In this document: positions 48,746 through 60,099 of the stretch, piece by piece
How the letters are laid out: every line of letters starts with the position of its first letter
How positions within the stretch are numbered: the stretch's first letter is position 1
Origin: Plectrocnemia conspersa
Taxonomy: Eukaryota; Arthropoda; Insecta; Trichoptera; Polycentropodidae
DNA: 64,000 nt
Direction of reading: 5' to 3'
NCBI GenBank assembly: GCA_009617715.1
Contig: VTFK01000430.1
Location: 434,001-498,000 of the forward strand
Made by a program: the position numbers and the translations under genes
The notes under the pieces: model-generated
The model's database searches: none
What the model was told of the DNA's origin: nothing
Seen by the model: only the letters and a program-made list of their open reading frames with translations

Positions 48746-50865
48746 AAGTATTTCTAACTCTTTTTGTTGAATATTACAACAATCGAGCTTTTTTTGGAGG
48801 ATATTTCTAGAACGTATAAAATTTAGAGTCAAAAATATATTTTTTATTGAAATACTTGAATACTGTTAAAAGCACAATGTAATTATCATGTTTTTAAATT
48901 GCAAAATTACAATAAAGTAATCGCTATTAATAACAATTAAAAACTATTAAATCATATGTACAATATACAATCACTATAAATACAAATTAAAGTCAGTATT
49001 TGTACTTTTATAACATAGAAATATTTTAAAAATAATAATTAAAACTACAAAATCATCTGAGTGATGAGTTTATTCATGTGACAGCTTAATGCTTTAATAT
49101 TAAAAGTATTTTTCCATGTGCTTAAGAGAATCAAAAAATTTCAGCTCATTTACTAATTTTTAAATTTATGGTTCTTTATCACATATTGATATTATTATCA
49201 AAAATTAAAGGATTAAGAAAATGTTTCTTTCAACAAAGATGAGAAAGATTTTTTTTTACTTTACTAATATTTTTTTGAAGCATGTAAACAATTAAATACA
49301 TTTATAAGATACAATATGTGGAATTTACTGATAGTTTTTAATATGTATTTAATTGTCTCTATAAAATATTAATCTATATATAAAATACTGATAATTTGTG
49401 ATTATATGATATTTTGAATTTTTCTATAGACAATGATAATATGTATTTTTTTAAACATTACACTATTGTATCTTATTAAATTTTATGTGATTACTTAAGT
49501 TTATTAAAGTTGGTAACATTAATCTATTTATGGGTTACAAAATCAATACATTATATTTATATTTAAAAAAATAACAGTAATGTTGCAATTACTAAAAAAA
49601 ATGCTTTCTTTACTGACAATTGATTTTTTTCTGATGATAATATCGATAGTTTGTTATCGTATCTAATCAAAAAATATTAATATGTAAAACATAAAGAACA
49701 ATTATTTTTATTACCTATAATTTAAATATTAAATGATAGTATTTTATGTCTTAAAAACGTTATATACTTATATCGTTTATAAGGTATCAGTATTAAATAA
49801 TTAGTTTTAAATAATCAACAAATTAATTCAAGTATTTGTCATATTACCTTTGTAATTTAATTAAAAAGAAAAAAAATAATTAGGAACAAAGGCAGCATAG
49901 TACTAGTATAATAAATAATGATAAGTACATATCAAATTATAAATTTTCAAATAATATACACAGTCTTACCTTTCTTTATACAGTAAATAAATATACTTTA
50001 AGAAAGTGATTATATAATAAAATCACTTTAAAAGTTAAGAGTGTTAACAGAAAGCAATGTATTTTTAAATGAAATATAAACTTAACTCAGCATTATTTAA
50101 TTTAATTATAACTTTATAGTTAAGCTTTTACCTTTTAATTTAAATATTTATAAGATTTTAATTTTAACTTAAATAATAATATATTTTGAAAATATTACTT
50201 ATACAGCTTTATGTATGTGTTTGTAATTTTAATATACAAATAAAGTTAGTAAATCATTAGGATTAAATAACAACTAAAGACCAAACATTTATTTATTTTT
50301 TATAAATTCTTTAAATTTCAATTAAATACATTCTCTTTATAGTGAAACTATCTATAAAGTATTTTTTATTTTTATCGCAAGGATGTTTTAATATTATTCT
50401 TAAAGTGATATAATAATTTTCATGCAAATAATATTTAATAAATGTAACCTAAATCTGTAATAATTTTCGTGCAAAATTGATTTTGCTCTAAATCAATCTC
50501 ATGGCTTTAGACAATATCTAATTAAAACTGGTGTAATAAAAAATGATAAATATCGATAAAATATTATTTTTTTATGACTTTTACCTTTCTTTGAACTACC
50601 AATCGCAAATATCATTAATTTTTTTAAAACCTAATCTGTAACACATAAATAAAAAAGTCTTACCATTTGTTTCAAACTTAAAGCTAAAAATTTAACACAG
50701 TTCTTACTATATTCCAGTAATAAAAAAAGTTATTTTTCTTTAAATTAGGTAGTGCGAAAATAAATTTGTTAAATATTTGAAAGCAACACAAACAAAACTT
50801 CAATTTGATAATATTGCCTTTATCCTTTAAGTTAATATTACAATGTTCATTTACTTGATAATCCA
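48746..50865. other. A/T-rich desert
   Basis: Among the most A/T-rich parts of the window; no feature supported. Confidence 0.6.
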
Positions 50866-50869
50866 ATAA

Positions 50870-51560
50870 TGGAAGCTGTGTGTTAAAACGATCCGATGAG
50901 ACAATAACGATTTAATTACACACCCAAGTATCAATAGCGCTATTCAATTTAATTACATTCCTTGGCTTTGATTCATTATTGTCAATACAGATTGAGACGT
51001 TAATAAACGCTTCGGTCGTTCGTTAGTAGCTGGTAGTAATTCACAAAACGTGTCTTGCATCTCCGGCGCTTAAAGCCGTTAATAAAAAGATTATCGTAGA
51101 AACGCGATAAAATCTATCTAGTAGGTATTTGTATAAACCGCCGAAGCAACGAAGACCTTGGAGTTAAAGCCCGGTAAGTGAAATTATCAGCCGATCGTCT
51201 CGGATTTCAGCGTTGGCTTCCCTGTCTCAGGAGCTCGGTTAGGCATTGAAGAGACACGTTTATGATTCAATTTATTTAAACGGTTGTAAATTAAGCCTTC
51301 CCTCTCGCCGTTCCGAGTTATTGCTCCATCGGTTCCGACGCGAAGGGCCGGCCGTCCGTTTTAACGCCCAAAATCGGGGCTCGGATTTTATGTTATTGTT
51401 GTTAAATAAATTTGGTGCGATAGCGATTACCGTAATAAAGGCAATTTATTGTTTTATTTAATTTGGAAAAGTTTCAAGGTGGCGCGAAAATTTTAAGTAA
51501 TAAGATCGCCTTGGAACAAGGCCAATAAGCCACTTTTACGTGCTGCGCCCGGCCAAAGTT
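50870..51560. promoter_or_regulatory. Large GC-richer island with strong splice-donor-like site
   Basis: AAAGCCCGGTAAGTGA contains an excellent donor (GT at 51174), followed about 20-60 bp later by several CAG acceptor-like strings. GGCCGGCC lies at 51346-51353. The 71-codon ORF at 51246-51461 has a short protein-like start (LPSRRSELLLHRFRREG) but no family resemblance. Could be a non-coding exon, a 5' untranslated exon or an enhancer. Confidence 0.3.
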
Positions 51561-52235
51561 TCCTTATTATTTGCTAGTTTGCTTTATTAAGGTACTTTAA
51601 CAATGATAAATTTTGAACTAACATAAAAATGTCATTTAATTAAAAGGATCTTAAGCAGTACATTTATTGCTCTTACTAAGAATCTGATAATGAATTATTT
51701 AGATATAACCTTTCGTTGATATTCTATGTATATATGAGCCTATAATTATGAATGTGGACTAAGTCATGTCTTTCCTTTTGAGATATTTAAAAGTTTGCGT
51801 TTAAATTGATTAATTAATTAATTAAGCAACCGAAACGTAAATTTTGAAACACGGAAACGATTTTTCTAATTAAAATGAAAATCCAAAATGTTCTTTAGGA
51901 TTTTATGTAAGATCAAATTTCTCTTTTACGTTGCTAAATGCATCAATATTTAATTTCAGTAATTTTGGAATATTGGTATTATATATACTATCATGCGTCA
52001 CTCTTATTCATACTTGTTATGTGAATGGTATTAAATCAAATGTTATGGTTATATATTTAACATAGAGTAAAGTTTCAATCGACACCCTTTGTAGCCTCAA
52101 ATCTGTATGTAACTTGATAAGATCCTTCATCAATATGATTCCATTGGTTTCGTTATTTTTTGTAGTGATGTATCATATTTATTTACTCTGCAAGATATAT
52201 TTTTTTCTAATTCACTGAAAATATATTATAATTAA
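51561..52235. other. A/T-rich stretch
   Basis: Nothing supported. Confidence 0.5.
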
Positions 52236-52239
52236 ATTT

Positions 52240-52570
52240 ATAAGAGAGTGACTAATATCTGAATCGCATACGAACCTTACTGTTTTCTAACTTCTATCGT
52301 GACTAAGAGATCGGAATAGTAATTTTTGTATAGTTATATTGTATTGAGTTTTATAATTTTTTATAGTTATTCCCACAAATGAATATCGTGAAAAATAATT
52401 TAGATATATTAGGACTATAATAGTTTTAATTAAAAAAATAAATACTTTTGTTTTCGAATGTTTTTTTACTAGCTACTTAATAGTTGTTGATTGTGTTGAT
52501 ACCGTTGTAACGCATTTGGCTCATGCCTGTTATGTTGCAACGGAAGACTTACAATAAATAAAATCGAGAA
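52240..52570 (+). mobile_element. tRNA-derived SINE copy, body and tail preserved
   Basis: Starts in a decayed head (GAATCGCATA at 52261, matching 43982) and continues ACCTTA, TTCTATCGTGACTAAGAGATCGG, AGTTATATTG, TGAATATCGTGA, TTACTAGCTACTTAATAG and the tail ATACCGTTGTAACGCATT...ATGCCT..TATGTTGCAACGGAAGA...TACAATAAATAAA. Collinear with the minus-strand copy at 11.40-11.67 kb from the body to the tail, which fixes the family's structure. The A box and B box have decayed, so this copy should be silent. Confidence 0.75.
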
Positions 52571-52617
52571 TAGTGTAATCTTTTCTTTGTGCACTGAAAA
52601 AATAATTTATAATTTAT

Positions 52618-52680
52618 TAAATATATGTCGAGTTGTAACAACTTTTATGCTGCAACGGAAGATTTACGGTAAATAAATAA
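52618..52680 (+). repeat. Second copy of the SINE tail
   Basis: GAGTTGTAACAACTTTTATGCTGCAACGGAAGATTTACGGTAAATAAATA repeats, about 110-115 bp downstream, the tail of the adjacent SINE (GTTGCAACGGAAGACTTACAATAAATAAA). It is either an internal tandem duplication or the end of a second, truncated SINE inserted in the first one's tail. Confidence 0.7.
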
Positions 52681-53455
52681 TAGAATAAACATTAGCAATG
52701 TTCTAATTAAATATAATGGATATTACAAGAATATATGTGTTTATTCCAATTATTTTTTTAAAATTAAATTGGATAAATTCTAAAGTAGTATTTATATACA
52801 TATAGTTATATATTTTTTAAATATTTATAACGAATAGTACAAGTATGTAGTATTTAAGGTCTTACATTTGTTAAATTTTAGTATATAGCTTTTTAAAACA
52901 TTTAATTGTGAGCAGCAATTATATTATACTTATTATCATAGTTTTTTTGGTACAGTAAAGAAATCATTTCAATTTAAAAACGACCCATTTTTACAATAAA
53001 TGGATTGAACTAAATTAAATAATAATATATGTTATTTAAGTTCATGTTTTGAAAAACGTTTTTAATATTGAATATTTATATCGAAGGAGTTATGTTGACA
53101 TATGTTTACGAATGTATGATACTCCATACATGAAAGAAAGTAAACAAAGATATCGCGTGTCTCGCACGCTTGATAGAAAAAACTTAAATTCTGATATTTT
53201 ACGCCTAGCTTATACGTTTTGTAACGATTTGTTTTTCATGTGAAGACACTTCAAATATAGGCACGGGAAAAGCAAGGGAAATATTTCGTATAAGTGCTCT
53301 TGAAACGCGAGAAGATACAACTGCAGAGCACGGTTAATATTACACAATAAATATTTTTTTCTCAAGAAAAAAATACAAATAGTGTTGTTACTTTTATACT
53401 GTGTATTTTTCGTTTAACTTTTCCGCGATTTATTATTCCTACTAGAGTGAAAACG
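52681..53455. other. A/T-rich stretch
   Basis: No gene recognised; the 64-codon ORF at 53049-53243 is unremarkable. Confidence 0.45.
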
Positions 53456-53459
53456 AAAT

Positions 53460-53660
53460 TGCGAAAATTTCAAGGGTATGGAAAATCCAGCCTAATGTTT
53501 GGCACGTAGATGCCTTCATCCCCTGTCACTATTTCGACCGGCGTCGGGAATATCGATGGTCTGATGAGATTAAATCAACTCGGCCATTACCAGGATATGG
53601 CAGGCTACAGGGTGGTACGTGCGTAGAATAATCCAACCCTGGACCAGGGTTGTGGCAACT
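53460..53660. promoter_or_regulatory. GC-richer island with 19-bp palindrome
   Basis: CAACCCTGG-A-CCAGGGTTG at 53634-53652 is a perfect inverted repeat with a one-base centre, suited to a dimeric DNA-binding protein. The rest of the island has no ORF. Lies about 300 bp from the Jockey remnant's 3' side. Confidence 0.35.
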
Positions 53661-53940
53661 AGGGAATGCTTCGATTAATCAGTTAATGTTAAATTAATTA
53701 GTGTAACCAATCACTTGATGCCATAAAAAAATAATATTAATTATTATATAAACAAAATTTTTTAATATGATTCTAATGAGTATGAGTAGTCCTATTTTCT
53801 ACTTTCCCTATAATAAAAAATCATATACATGTTTTTCTTTAAAAGAAGGTAGTGAGAATTATATATTTTTTTATGGATGTAGACCTAAATTTACTCACGA
53901 TAGTATAAAGGTGGATAGTAAAATTGAGGCACTAGGACAG
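53661..53940. other. A/T-rich stretch next to the LINE remnant
   Basis: May contain further decayed LINE sequence on the minus strand but no reading frame matches the expected endonuclease continuation. The plus 61-codon ORF here is unrecognised. Confidence 0.4.
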
Positions 53941-54300
53941 CTATTTGATTGAGAAATTAAAAAATATAATACAAAAAATAGGTAAATACACCGTTAATAT
54001 TGTACACTTTAAAAAAAAAGTAATTATACTAGTAATAATGTATTTCTCAAATGCTGACACAAGTATACGTTTAACGATACTATTAATTGCACAAAACAAT
54101 TCTACCTGTATCCTAAGCACATGTCCAATATTATTAGTATTTTTATGTAGAGCAGTATGTAGGCCACCTGTTAAAGTTAAGTGAGTCTCCGATAGTAGCA
54201 TTATGTCAATGTTATGGATTATTAAAAATATTTTCATTTCTTGAATTCTTCGCCCTAAACCATTGGCATTCCAATTTGCGATATTTGCAATTTTGGTCAT
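53941..54300 (-). pseudogene. Truncated ORF2: APE-type endonuclease N-terminus of a Jockey LINE
   Basis: Residues 1-43 read MTKIANIANWNANGL, then RRIQEMK, then NIDIMLLSETHLT, the classic start of insect Jockey-clade endonucleases (WNANGL with the conserved metal-binding Asn, and the SET-H catalytic motif). Beyond residue 44 the match fades, with in-frame losses; FEKYIITSI (about 83-91) and TILTVYLP (about 99-106) still resemble the Y-K-D-x-Q-A-T and L-T-x-S-A-V-Y-x-P-P segments. The AHGGTA region is not recognisable. The frame stops at residue 119, far short of the roughly 900 residues of an intact ORF2. Confidence 0.8.
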
Positions 54301-54303
54301 TAG

Positions 54304-54420
54304 TTATTTTTTGTTGTAAGTGCTGTGAAGAGATTTAGCATTGTTTTCTTTTTATTCATTAAGGTTTGAAATTAATTCTTTAAGTGTTTTTATCGGAATA
54401 TTCATACTATCGGTTATGTT
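54304..54420 (-). pseudogene. C-terminal end of Jockey ORF1, frameshifted
   Basis: Upstream of the ORF2 ATG the minus strand reads ...NIPIKTLKELISNLNE then a stop; in the next frame it continues KTMLNLFTALTTKNN then a stop two codons before ORF2. This fits the usual Jockey ORF1 tail (L-K-E-L-... then M-L-N-L-L-T). A one-base shift near 54358 separates the halves. It is the nucleic-acid-binding (Gag-like) ORF's tail only; zinc knuckles would lie upstream and are absent. Confidence 0.65.
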
Positions 54421-54499
54421 GTTTTATGTTAGACTTTTATTTTATTGAGCTTTATCATTACAGGTAGATTTGTATATATGTGAATAAAAATAGATTTTT

Positions 54500-54735
54500 A
54501 TGTTGATTTTTCTATTGTTTTATTATTTGTTATTTTGATTTTTTATTATTTAAATATATATATTATTTTTTTTCTATTATTTTATTATTACTTTTTATTA
54601 TTTTTAAATTATTTTTTTTTTTCCTTTATAATTTTTTTATTTAAATTTTAAAGTTACAGTATCATTTTTAAAATATTTTAATATACATTTTTTTCTATTT
54701 TAATTTTCAAGCATTCTTTTTAAGCTAAGTTATAA
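54500..54735 (+). repeat. T-rich low-complexity tract
   Basis: Dominated by T runs with TTATT and TTTTTA repeats, including a stretch of a dozen T near 54610. On the minus strand it is A-rich and lies upstream of the LINE fragment. Confidence 0.7.
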
Positions 54736-54739
54736 TTTT

Positions 54740-55400
54740 TTTGTTGAAAGCTGCCAACTTAAAAATGAAATAGTGGATTAAATCACCTAACATATTTAGC
54801 CAAGATATTTTAGAGCAAGTTTTAGGTTTGTTTTAAAACTTTCGCAGTTATCGGATTTTTGAATATCTCGCATAAATGACAAAAATATGTAATAAAACAT
54901 GATTTTAATATTTAAAAATTTTATTTCCCATTTTTATTTTTAAATTTTACTTTTTATAAAATTTAAAGCTTTAAACGTTTGTAACATTTATTTTTTTCTC
55001 AAAGATATTTTTAAAGATATTATAAAATTGTTTTGAATAGCCGCCATTTTTAAAAAAACTATCATTTTCATTTTTGTTTTTAAATGATTTACAGCATTTC
55101 TTAATAAAGTTATTTCTTTTTTTTTTAATATCTGCAATTTTGAAACAATATGACAAATCACGATAGCTAACGAATTTAGCTTTTATATTTTGAAGCAACT
55201 CTTATATTAATTTTAAATCTACGGTAGTTATCGATCCCCTAATATATATTACATAAATTACAAAAAAAATTTTAATTTTTAATTTTTTTTTAATAGCTGT
55301 TATTATAAAATATTATGACGAATCAGGCTGGTTCAGGAACTTCGCCTAGATTTTTTCGAGGTTTTTTCTTAAAAATACTCCATGTCAATATAACAAGAAT
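54740..55400 (+). repeat. Degenerate satellite-like array
   Basis: Units at about 54750-54895 and 55125-55270 align throughout: (G/T)CTGC, AAATCAC, ATTTAGC, ATATTTT..AGCAA, AGTTATCG (54846 and 55226), ATAAAT.ACAAA, giving a 375-380 bp period. A further partial unit starts near 55295 (GACGAATCAGG...TTCGCCTAGATT) about 170 bp after the matching point, and AATAGCCGCCATTTTT near 55037 may be another. Thus the basic unit could be near 185 bp. Well diverged. Confidence 0.6.
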
Positions 55401-56325
55401 TACGTCATTTATTGTACTTATAAATTTCGTTATATTGCAATTATTTATTGTTATTAACTATATTTTTGTTTTATAAATTAGGACATTTTTAAAACATATT
55501 CCAACACAAATATTCAATTTTATACCTCAACAAACATGAGCAATATCTTAATAATTTACAAAAAAAACGGAATATCCATATTTTTTAACAATATTATCTT
55601 TAAAAAACTGTAGCCACTGATATTTTATTGAAAAATTAATTCTTATGAAGTGCATTTTAACTGTATGTCAATAAAACATTTGATAAATTATATTAAATGC
55701 TATATTAAAAATATATTTAATAAGTAAACAAATATTTATAATATACATATACCTTTTTATTAAAATGATAGCACGGTAAAAAATACCTTACTCCGTTTTT
55801 TTACCTATTCAATTTACATAATTGTTGACATTATTTTTTCTCCAAAATGATTAAGCAAACATACCCTAGAATCAACTAATATCATAAACCGTTTATGTAT
55901 GTGTGTTGGAAAACTTTTATAATCCATTAGCAAAATTTGCGAGCAGACTGTAAACATTTGAACAACATATAAGGTTATTCGTACATAGACAAATAAGGGT
56001 GAAGGATAAAGGCTAAAGGTACAGCGATCAATGAAAGTAATGAGTAAACACGTGTAAAACAAAAACGAGACGCTACCATTTAGAGTAGAAGTGGGGTATA
56101 CTTTTATAATTTTAAGTTACTTTTCAATCATCATATTAAATAAAAACTAGTGTATTTTTAATCATTTAGCATTTTAATGGTTAAAGACTATTTTTTGTCA
56201 TATAAAAAAAAATATATTTAAATTGGGGCCTTTATTATTTGTGCTCTATTTGAATGATATATGTTAAATTCAACTTGTACAATTATTTATTAATAGTATT
56301 TATTATAAAGAGAGATTTCAAAAAA
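55401..56325. other. A/T-rich stretch
   Basis: No gene supported; TAGAAGTGGGGTATACTTTTAT near 56085 resembles part of the foldback's right arm and may be related. The 82-codon minus ORF at 55814-56062 is unrecognised. Confidence 0.45.
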
Positions 56326-56334
56326 GATATCAAA

Positions 56335-56501
56335 GTGATATTTATATTTTTATCTCGTACTCAAAATACTTTGTATATGGCCAAATAATGGTGCTATATG
56401 AATAACGTACTATAAAATATACATGTAGCATTATTATTCGGCTATATCAAAATATAGTAAGCCCCACTTTTAGAGTACGAGATGAAAAATAAAAATATCA
56501 C
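56335..56501. mobile_element. Foldback (hairpin) element, MITE-like
   Basis: Left arm 56335-56400 and right arm 56422-56501 are inverted copies around a loop of about 21 nt. The outer segment GTGATATTTATATTTTTATC / its complement, TCTCGTACTC / GAGTACGAGA and the inner segment GGCCAAATAATGGTGCTATATG / its complement match; the right arm has about 14 extra bases including GCCCCACTTTTA. Arms are roughly 85 percent alike by eye. No coding capacity, no defined target duplication. Confidence 0.65.
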
Positions 56502-56855
56502 AAAACTAGGCGATGATGTAACACATATTATCAAGCTTTTCTTGACTATTTTTTTTACTAGGCCGTTTTTGTATTTGAGCTACTAATATATTTTGTCACG
56601 TTTCATAATAATGGCCCTATAAAAACGGTGCTCACCATTATTGTAACAAACCGAAATTTTTCTTTAAGCCTTATATATAATTATTAAAAGCCCCGAAAAC
56701 ATATATGTTAGTTTATGTACGTAATGGTATATTTAATTATTTTTATAAGTTAATCTCGTAGAATGGAATTTGTAAAAATACAGGACTTTTATACACATGA
56801 CTACAGGTTCTTAATCTCTGCTAATACCACTGAGATATGAAGCTAGTTATAAAGT
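56502..56855. other. A/T-rich stretch around the second inverted repeat
   Basis: Apart from the inverted repeat listed separately nothing is recognised. Confidence 0.45.
56600..56647. repeat. Imperfect inverted repeat with AATAATGG arms
   Basis: GTTTCATAATAATGG faces CCATTATTGTAAC around a loop of 20 nt; the core AATAATGG/CCATTATT is exact. The same AATAATGG(TGCTATA) string occurs in the foldback 100-250 bp to the left, so the two are probably related. Confidence 0.55.
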
Positions 56856-56859
56856 AAAA

Positions 56860-57350
56860 TAAAACGGATAAGAAAGAATAAGACGGCAAGGAAAACCATT
56901 TCATGGCCCTATGAAGGGGAATTAAGTGCGGAAAAATGACGCGACGGCCAATTACGCAACGACAAAATGAATCTTAGTCGTATTAATTTATGTTTAACGC
57001 TTTAGATAACGTTTCGCTCCACGAAATTGGATTTTACGTTTAATTTATGCAATCGTTACTTTTACTTTTGCCAACACCCCTCCGTATAATTAAAGCTCTA
57101 AATTGCGAACTGCGCGAAAAAATAAACAACACACAACGTATTGTTTCTCGACGTTGATTTTTTTCATGTCACAACAAATTTGCCGTCTTTTTATATGTGG
57201 CCTATAAGAAATTAAATTTCACGACCTCGCCAGCGTCAAAGCAATATCGTAAAGGGAACATAAATGGGATTTTTACGCTCAAACAGAGACGCGCCCGCAA
57301 GTGAGTGTGAAAATATACGCGAGCGTGTTGGCATAATTTTTTCATTCTCT
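56860..57350. promoter_or_regulatory. GC-richer island, candidate conserved element
   Basis: CpG-containing sequence without a long ORF; holds GACGCGACGGCC and GACGCGCCCGC, and TTTTTATATGTGGCC. CGCAAGTGAGTGTG (about 57297-57310) contains a donor-like GTGAGT. No single motif arrangement stands out. Function unknown. Confidence 0.3.
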
Positions 57351-58485
57351 ATTTTGTTGGAAAATAAAAAAATATTTCGGCGAATGGAATTAAAAAATAT
57401 TCTTAAGCAAAACATTAATGAAAAATAACGTTAATTTTTTAAGCTTATTAAAAATTGAGAGAATAATAAAATATTTTATGTACTATACAATCCATATAAA
57501 AAAATGCTGAAAAAAGTAATAATTTATCAGAATATAATTTGCGGTTTCGAAAAACTGTTTAAATTAACCAAAAATGTATTAACATATTTATGAACAATAA
57601 GAACCACTGTTACGATAAATGAGTGAGTTTTTTCATCGTCAAAATTAAAAAAAAAATATTTTCAATATATTTGAGAATTTTGAGAGCAACTTAAATTTAT
57701 TCTAAATTTTATTTTTGGTTGTTTTATCAATTTTTTATTTAATTTATAAATTATCGTTTATTTTTTATCTTTGTGATATACAATATTAGCATATTTTAAC
57801 ATAAAATAGTAGCTATTATATATAATTTAGAATAGCTTTCTAGATATGCACTTATTTTTATTAAAAAAATCATTAGTAAATTTAATAAAAATTTATTGTA
57901 AAATTATAAAATAATCTTAAACATATAAAGTATATATTTAGTAAGTTAATATAGAATGGATTTATGTTCTCATTAATGAGAAATAATTTATTAAAAATAC
58001 AGAAATGGGCTTTCATAGATTCTTAATATCAATTTTGATAGTTTGTATTACCATTTTTATTTTTTATTTTTTTTACGTATATATGATATTTTCAACTGCT
58101 GAAGATTATATTATATTTACTTTGAAGTTCATTGCAATAATCAATACGGATTTTGCTCATAAAAAGACACAATAATTTCAAAAATATATATTATAATTTA
58201 ATATATTCAGTATTTTGAAGAGTCAGTTCAAAATATTGTTTTGAATAATAATTGTCATCATATTTAATGACACACAAATATGATTTTTTTAGGAGCTAAA
58301 GTAGCACTTTATTATAGAATTCTTAATATTAAAATATGAACGTCCTAGTTAAATTTTTGTTTTTTGCCACCTTTTTAACTCTTAACCAACGGGTATAATT
58401 GCCATTTTTAGCGTTATTACTTATTACATATTGTATTGTAATTTTCTTTAAAAATTATACAATTAATTTACAAAATAGAAGACGT
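57351..58485. other. A/T-rich desert
   Basis: No feature supported. Confidence 0.55.
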
Positions 58486-58489
58486 ATTA

Positions 58490-58780
58490 ATTGAGGGTAA
58501 ACAATAGACAACATGACGAGTGATATAATCTCGTTGATGTGCGGAAATTCCGCAAACACACTTCCCGATAATAATTTTCCAAAGCCGTAGTGTCGGTGAA
58601 GTATTTCAATGGAGCGCAGGTAATAAACGTAATCAACAGGTGTCTGATTTCATAACACAGGTAAAGTTTACACATGCCTGGGCTACCTGCGAAACATTCC
58701 TCCGCGGCGGCTAACCCTTTAATGGCAGGATTTGCGGTTTGAACCCGAAAGCTCAAACGTGCTTCCGCTCTATAGTACAT
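58490..58780. other. GC-richer island with unrecognised minus ORF
   Basis: A 97-codon minus ORF (58487-58780) begins with a fairly protein-like stretch (SFRVQTANPAIKGLAAAEECF). It has no domain I recognise, and the overlapping plus ORF (58732-59040) is A/T-biased. Could be a decayed coding exon or a non-coding element. Confidence 0.2.
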
Positions 58781-60095
58781 CTATAATACTGTTGTGTGTG
58801 AGTCGTCAAGATATAAAATTACCTATAAGTTATATATTATGTATAGATGATTTATTAATCATTTTTCTTTTAAATATGCACACAAAGCAAATAAAAGTGA
58901 GAAAAGCTATACATGTATTAAAATTGTTTCTGAGCACTGCTTTAATACTTGATTCAAAATTTTATCTGGTTTTTGAGCTTAACGACTCAAGTACACCTTT
59001 ACATCTTATATTACGAAGTGTGTCAATTTTCATTCGATAACAATATCTCTATTGAGCCGGATTAAGTTGTTATCTATACTGTTACGTGTATATGCTCTAT
59101 ACGTGTAAACGGTTTAATGAGAATCTCGGCGATTGCCATCTTGAAATTTATCCTATCGTTTAACCTGCGAAACCTCGGGCCATTCACTATTCTATATTGA
59201 ACTTACTTCGAAGAAAATAAGGCGTCTGTGAAAACAGCGTCAGTTTGTAATAAGAAAATTTTCTTAATATACATAAAATTGCTTAAACGTTCGCATTTTC
59301 CAACATTACGGCATAAATTAATTTTATTGTATTTCACACTCGTGCAATAGTTTTTAATGAAAATATGACCTTGTCAGTAGAAAAAATGTAAATTATTTAT
59401 GAAATAAATTAAGAGATGTTCGATCTTTATTATACATATGTACATATAATACATCAATGTCAATAAATTTACTATCTCTATTTTTAAAGGAAAAATAATT
59501 TATTATGTCACTATTCAGATACATATAATATAAAAAATCATATCTTTATATTGTAAAGTAATCATAAAAAGCATTACCTTTCACAATTATATTTCTATTA
59601 AAATCATTATTTATAAAACTGTATGTACGTATATGAAATAATATTTGCGAAAAATTATTATATTGAATACATGTTATATTAACTACTATAGATCAATATA
59701 AAATAATATACTTATAGTCTTTATCAAATTAATAGTCAATAACGAATATTTTTTTAATATTAAATATATATATATGTTAAAGTATCAACTGTTATGAAAG
59801 TTAGATTTTCTTATTATTCTCTAAACAATTTAGTATGCAACGATATGCTTAACTTACTGCTACATTTTATTATTATCTAAACAAAATTATTATTCATGAC
59901 CAATAAATTTCTAGTGTCCAAAATAGTATACATGTGTAAAAATATTTTCACAGCTGTGGTATAGGTTGGAAATTCCGTTTCTGAATATGGGTTGGAATGT
60001 CGTTTTCCCTTAGAAATGAAAATATTCACATATTTTTATACGAGCTCAACTGAATCTTATACAGCTTGTATTATACATATAATATAAATAATACG
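58781..60095. other. Mostly A/T-rich stretch
   Basis: A moderately GC-richer patch at 59070-59240 has no feature; the rest is A/T-rich. Confidence 0.5.
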
Positions 60096-60099
60096 TACA

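Larger units (their letters stand above)
53941..54420 (-). mobile_element. Jockey-type non-LTR retrotransposon (LINE) remnant
   Basis: A minus-strand fragment that preserves the junction between ORF1 and ORF2. It contains the last codons of ORF1 (with one frameshift), the ATG of ORF2 two codons after the ORF1 stop, and a decayed APE endonuclease N-terminal region. Both the rest of ORF1 upstream and the reverse transcriptase downstream are missing, so it is truncated at both ends. Jockey elements insert by target-primed reverse transcription; this copy cannot move. Confidence 0.8.

Noticed and set aside
49625..49670. Hammerhead core CTGATGA near 49633
   Set aside because: No GAAA and stem II in the required position; chance occurrence.
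53550..53600. Hammerhead core CTGATGA near 53560
   Set aside because: Lacks the GAAA and flanking stems; lies in a GC-richer island without other ribozyme features.
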